From: Conidiobolus incongruus B7586
Lineage: Eukaryota; Entomophthoromycota; Entomophthoromycetes; Entomophthorales; Conidiobolaceae
Assembly (NCBI GenBank): GCA_000697335.1
Contig: JNEM01007802.1
Coordinates: 1-10,912 of the forward strand
DNA: 10,912 bases
Reading direction: 5' to 3'
Shown piece by piece: positions 7,774 through 10,912 of the stretch. Within the stretch, counting starts at the first letter, position 1. Every line of letters begins with the position of its first letter. Below the pieces are notes generated by a model, which saw only the letters and a list, made by a program, of their open reading frames with translations, did no database searches and had not been told where the DNA came from. The position numbers were made by a program, and so were the translations under genes.

Positions 7774-9002
7774 TTAAACTTGGAACTTGAAGTAATCTTC
7801 ATCGAAGTGATGGATTCTAACATAACCATCTTCCCCACCGCTGGAGAATCCCTTACCGTCGGGACGGACAGCAATTGTGTTGATGGGACCGAAGTGGCCT
7901 CTAACGCGTCCAATTTCTTCGGCCAAGATCTTTTCGTAGAAACGGCACTCGAACTTACCGGCACGTAATGAAGTGGTTGTGACGTTCATAGCTTCTTGAC
8001 CACCTCCAACGATGACCTAAATTGGATTTAGTATATATATTAAATGTAATTATAATGTATATTACGAAATTTTGAATATTGGTGATACTGGCGGAGTTCA
8101 AGGGAGTATCAGTGGAGTAGGTTTTCAATAATTTAAGAGTGTTGGATTCGTAAAGGTTGGCGGTTTTATCTTTTGATGAGCAGATGAAATAACTCTTGTC
8201 GTCTGAGAATTGAATGTCGGTAATAGCTCCCCAGTGATCGTGGACCTTAGGTTCTAATTCACCAGTCTATATAACAAATATTAGTGTTATAGTTTTCAAG
8301 CTGGTTATTGGATGTTACCTTCCAGTTCATCAAGCTGATGCTACCATCTTCGTGACCGCAGACAATATATTTGTTGAGGTAGCCCCAAGCGGCAACTGTA
8401 ACTTTGGAGCCTTCGGGGTTGAATACGTGTAAAGGTTCAGCAGATTCTAAATTTTAATTATTATAAATTCAAATATTGAAAAAAAATATATGAAATTACG
8501 TTGAGTAGGGTCTTGAGTATTAATTTGATAAATAAAAACACCACCGGGATAACCCATACGACGTTCCGTTACGAACAAAACCATTTTACCATCTTCGCTA
8601 AAATTAGCTCTCTTGATAGCTGTCTTCTCTTCCCAAGTGTACAATAATTTACCAGTGCTAACTTCCCATAATCTAGCAGTATTGTCAGCTGATCCAGTAA
8701 TACATAAAGTACAATCATCTAATAGAGATTAGTTTTTTTTTCTAAATTATCAAATTGATTAATTTACCATTGACATCAATGGTCCAAATAGAACCTTGGT
8801 GACCGTTGTAAGTACCCAAACGTTCTCCGTTGTGGGAATACCAAACATTAGCGACATTATCCTTAGCTACGGTGAATAATAAATCACCATCTTTATTGTA
8901 TTTGATTTGGGTAAGAGGACGCGTATGACCTTGGAGTAAAATAGGACGCTAACCAATTAATTAATAAAAAAATTAATGATCTTGAATTTTTTTTAATACC
9001 AT
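7774..9002 (-). CDS. TIF34: Eukaryotic translation initiation factor 3 subunit I (eIF3i, WD40 propeller)
   Basis: CDS is complement(join(7774..8016, 8066..8266, 8319..8446, 8500..8718, 8768..8948, 9000..9002)), giving 324 aa against about 325 in human eIF3i. It is a seven-bladed WD40 propeller in the cytosolic eIF3 complex; in yeast (Tif34) it binds eIF3b and eIF3g and aids scanning. All six exons join in frame. Landmarks: MRPILLQGH at the start, [17 protein letters not shown] (34-51), [11 protein letters not shown] (70-80), GHEDG (165-169), [13 protein letters not shown] near the start of exon 5, [14 protein letters not shown] (247-260), GHFGPINT (284-291) and [13 protein letters not shown] (304-316), the family's C-terminal signature. 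The first coding exon supplies only the ATG, which is needed to give M-RPILLQGH as in relatives (M-KPILLQGH). It converges with the WC-1-like gene, 2.7 kb away. No key element is missing. Confidence 0.96.
8017..8065 (-). other. eIF3i intron 5 (49 bp, phase 0)
   Basis: Donor GTAATA and acceptor AATTTAG, with TACTAAA, close to the TACTAAC branch consensus, just upstream of the acceptor. It joins SITNIQNF to [12 protein letters not shown], restoring the conserved GGGQEA segment. Confidence 0.92.
8267..8318 (-). other. eIF3i intron 4 (52 bp, phase 0)
   Basis: Donor GTAACA and acceptor TATATAG, with a CACTAAT branch-like motif upstream of the acceptor. It joins SLMNWK to [13 protein letters not shown]. 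Confidence 0.9.
8447..8499 (-). other. eIF3i intron 3 (53 bp, phase 1)
   Basis: Donor GTAATT and acceptor AATTTAG. The junction splits Gln135 (C|AA) and joins QDPTQ to SAEPLHVF. No strong branch motif is visible. Reading through the intron runs into a lysine- and phenylalanine-rich tail foreign to the family, which confirms it as intron. Confidence 0.9.
8719..8767 (-). other. eIF3i intron 2 (49 bp, phase 1)
   Basis: Donor GTAAAT and acceptor CTATTAG, with an ACTAATC branch-like motif about a dozen bases before the acceptor. The junction splits Asp62 (G|AT) and gives [15 protein letters not shown], which aligns with other eIF3i proteins. Confidence 0.92.
8949..8999 (-). other. eIF3i intron 1 (51 bp, phase 0, directly after ATG)
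   Basis: On the minus strand the donor GTATTA follows the start ATG at once, and the acceptor GGTTAG precedes CGTCCTATT (RPI). Splicing gives the family N-terminus MRPILLQGH. Retention would meet a stop codon within nine codons. Confidence 0.85.
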
Positions 9003-10912
9003 TTAAAATGTTTTTTAAATTTAAATATATAACAAAAGGATTTTTCTTATAAACAATTAAAAAAATCTATCAATAAAATAATATTTTATATAAAATAATT
9101 CTTTTTTTAAAAAACTATTCTTAAAAATATATTTTATTATTTTGTTTTTTTTTAAAAATATATATAACTCGATTATAAGAATGAATTATTTTATTTACTT
9201 TCTAATTTATTTAGATTAAAATTATGGGATTGAATTTTTACATATTTTTTAATTTTATAAATTTATTAAAATTTTATAATTATTTTAACTAAAATCAATT
9301 TTAATTATTAATATTAAATACTTAATTAATACCTTAATTTTAAATCTATCAATTATAATTATTGTTTCTTTTATTTTATAGTATTAAGATTATAATATTC
9401 TTAGTAATTATAAAATAAGAAAATTGTGATCTATTTAATTTAAATTAATATTCACATTTTATAAATAAATTTTACAAATTAAAAATTTTAAATAATTATT
9501 AAAAAGTAAAAATAATGATTAAAATATTTACAATAATTATGAACTAATCAGTTATTTTTTATCTATTAATATTATATAGTGATTGGAATGACAATGTAAC
9601 AAAATTTTATTATAAATTAGAATTTTGGATATTAGTGATTATTATTAAATGATCAATATTTAATTTCTTAACATGGAATAATCATTTATTAATAAATACC
9701 CAGTTCTCATAAAATTCATCAATACGTTAAAAAACATGATGACGTTATCACTAATAATATTAACATTAGTTACTCAAAAAAATTATAGCATCAGATATAA
9801 CTGTATATTATTCTTATAATATATATTGAAAATTATATAATATTATAATTTATTTATCAAAATCAATAATTTCTTAATAATTATATTATAATTTTATAAT
9901 ATAAATTTCAAAGAAATATCTAAATCATGATTAATATAAAACATTTATAAATTATATAAATTGCTTAATACAATGATTTTATAATCATAGATATATATAT
10001 ATTGAGTAATTAATTACCATTATTTCTTTTTTATCAAATATTTTGAATAAAAAATTCTTTTCAAAATATTATATATATTATTTTATTGAATTAGTTTTAA
10101 TTCAAAAATTCTAAGTTAGAAATTTTATTAATTATTTTATCAAAGTAATTTCTTTGATCATCATATGCTATTTTGTATTATATTGATGTTAATCGGAATA
10201 TTGTAATATTATTAAATAAATTGTTAATAAAATATATTCTATGATATATATCTCTTAATAATATAGGCATATTTGATCAATTCATTTTATGATTTGATAA
10301 TAACTTTCACCAATATATCCAACCAATAAAATTGAATTTCGCTCAATGAGTTTTTATATAATATACATTCAATATAATAATATCTATATATTGAATCAAG
10401 ATATAATTTTTATAAATTGAACTGATATTGAAACATAATTGATATTAGGAAAATAAATAAAATCTATAAATATATTATAAAAATTAATATTATCAATTAA
10501 TTTGGTATTAAAATATTTTATTATTATTTTAATTAAATATAATTAACCATGTAAAGTATATTTTTTTAAAAGAATCTTATCAAAGCTTTAAATAAAATTC
10601 ATTCAAAATCAATAAATTTTAAATATTTAATTTAAATAATGATTAATTATATATTATTTAAAACTATAAAAATAGCTATATATTTAATATGTCCCATTAA
10701 AACTCTTTGATAACTATTTCAAAATTATATTTGTTTATAAATTTTTATTAAATATTACAATATATAATAGTTCGATTAAAATAAAATATATATTAATAAA
10801 ATAAAATAAAATCTTTAAATATCAAATAATAGTATTCTGTTAAAATAAAATAAAAATATAGTTTTAATATGTTATTCATAAAAATTTATATTATATGAAA
10901 CAAAAATATTTA
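9003..10912. other. A+T-rich DNA upstream of eIF3i, no gene seen
   Basis: This should contain the eIF3i promoter and leader on the minus strand, probably within the first few hundred bases past 9002, but no specific element stands out. The eIF3i start codon has T at -3, a weak context. A single TGACGT at 9740-9745 is isolated. No coding or RNA signature seen to the end of the window. Confidence 0.6.

Noticed and set aside
7770-7968. Two other open frames, one on each strand, over the last eIF3i exon
   Set aside because: They are shadows of the true frame, which encodes the conserved GHFGPINT and GGEDGYVR motifs.
9750-9770. ACTAAT/ATTAGT inverted repeat
   Set aside because: A+T-rich palindromes of this size are expected by chance at this composition.
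1-10912. tRNA, rRNA, CRISPR array, or long direct or terminal repeats of a mobile element
   Set aside because: I looked for tRNA B-box-like GGTTC motifs in tRNA-like context, evenly spaced repeats and matching long ends, and found none. A computed self-comparison could still reveal diverged repeats that the eye misses.

Overview
This window looks like nuclear DNA of a low-GC filamentous fungus. Two intron-bearing protein genes sit as islands of roughly 35-45% G+C in intergenic DNA that falls to about 5-15% G+C (only 3 of the first 60 bases are G or C). The genes are a White Collar-1 (WC-1)-type blue-light receptor and translation initiation factor eIF3 subunit i. The WC-1-like protein is compact (602 residues). 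That is closer to the WC-1 proteins I recall from early-diverging fungi (Mucoromycota, Zoopagomycota) than to the roughly 1,100-residue glutamine-rich ascomycete form. With the extreme A+T content, a low-GC non-Dikarya fungus is my best guess. The clade is not settled by this sequence.

Layout: 1-2460 is A+T-rich DNA with no supportable gene. 2461-2860 is a less A+T-rich promoter-like stretch holding GATCGATC, GATCGA and three ACGTCA/TGACGT sites. 3124-5055 (+) is the WC-1-like gene, two exons joined across a 123-bp intron. 5056-5425 is its 3' flank, with a 49-codon hydrophobic small ORF. 5426-7140 is an A+T desert with a (TAA)8 repeat. 7141-7610 is an unexplained G+C-richer island between the two convergent genes. 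7774-9002 (-) is eIF3i in six exons, with introns of 49-53 bp. 9003-10912 is A+T-rich DNA with no gene seen.

The two genes converge and share no obvious pathway: one is a light-sensing transcriptional regulator, the other a housekeeping translation factor. The most interesting material is in the photoreceptor gene. Its LOV domain is complete by sequence, with flavin-binding cysteine and the long FAD-type loop, but the C-terminal GATA zinc finger is strongly altered. The intron lies exactly at the end of the LOV domain, so intron retention would encode a stand-alone VIVID-like LOV protein. Perfect donor-like sites inside the LOV exon would allow in-frame removal of flavin-contacting residues. 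The upstream region carries motifs like those bound by White Collar complexes, suggesting autoregulation.
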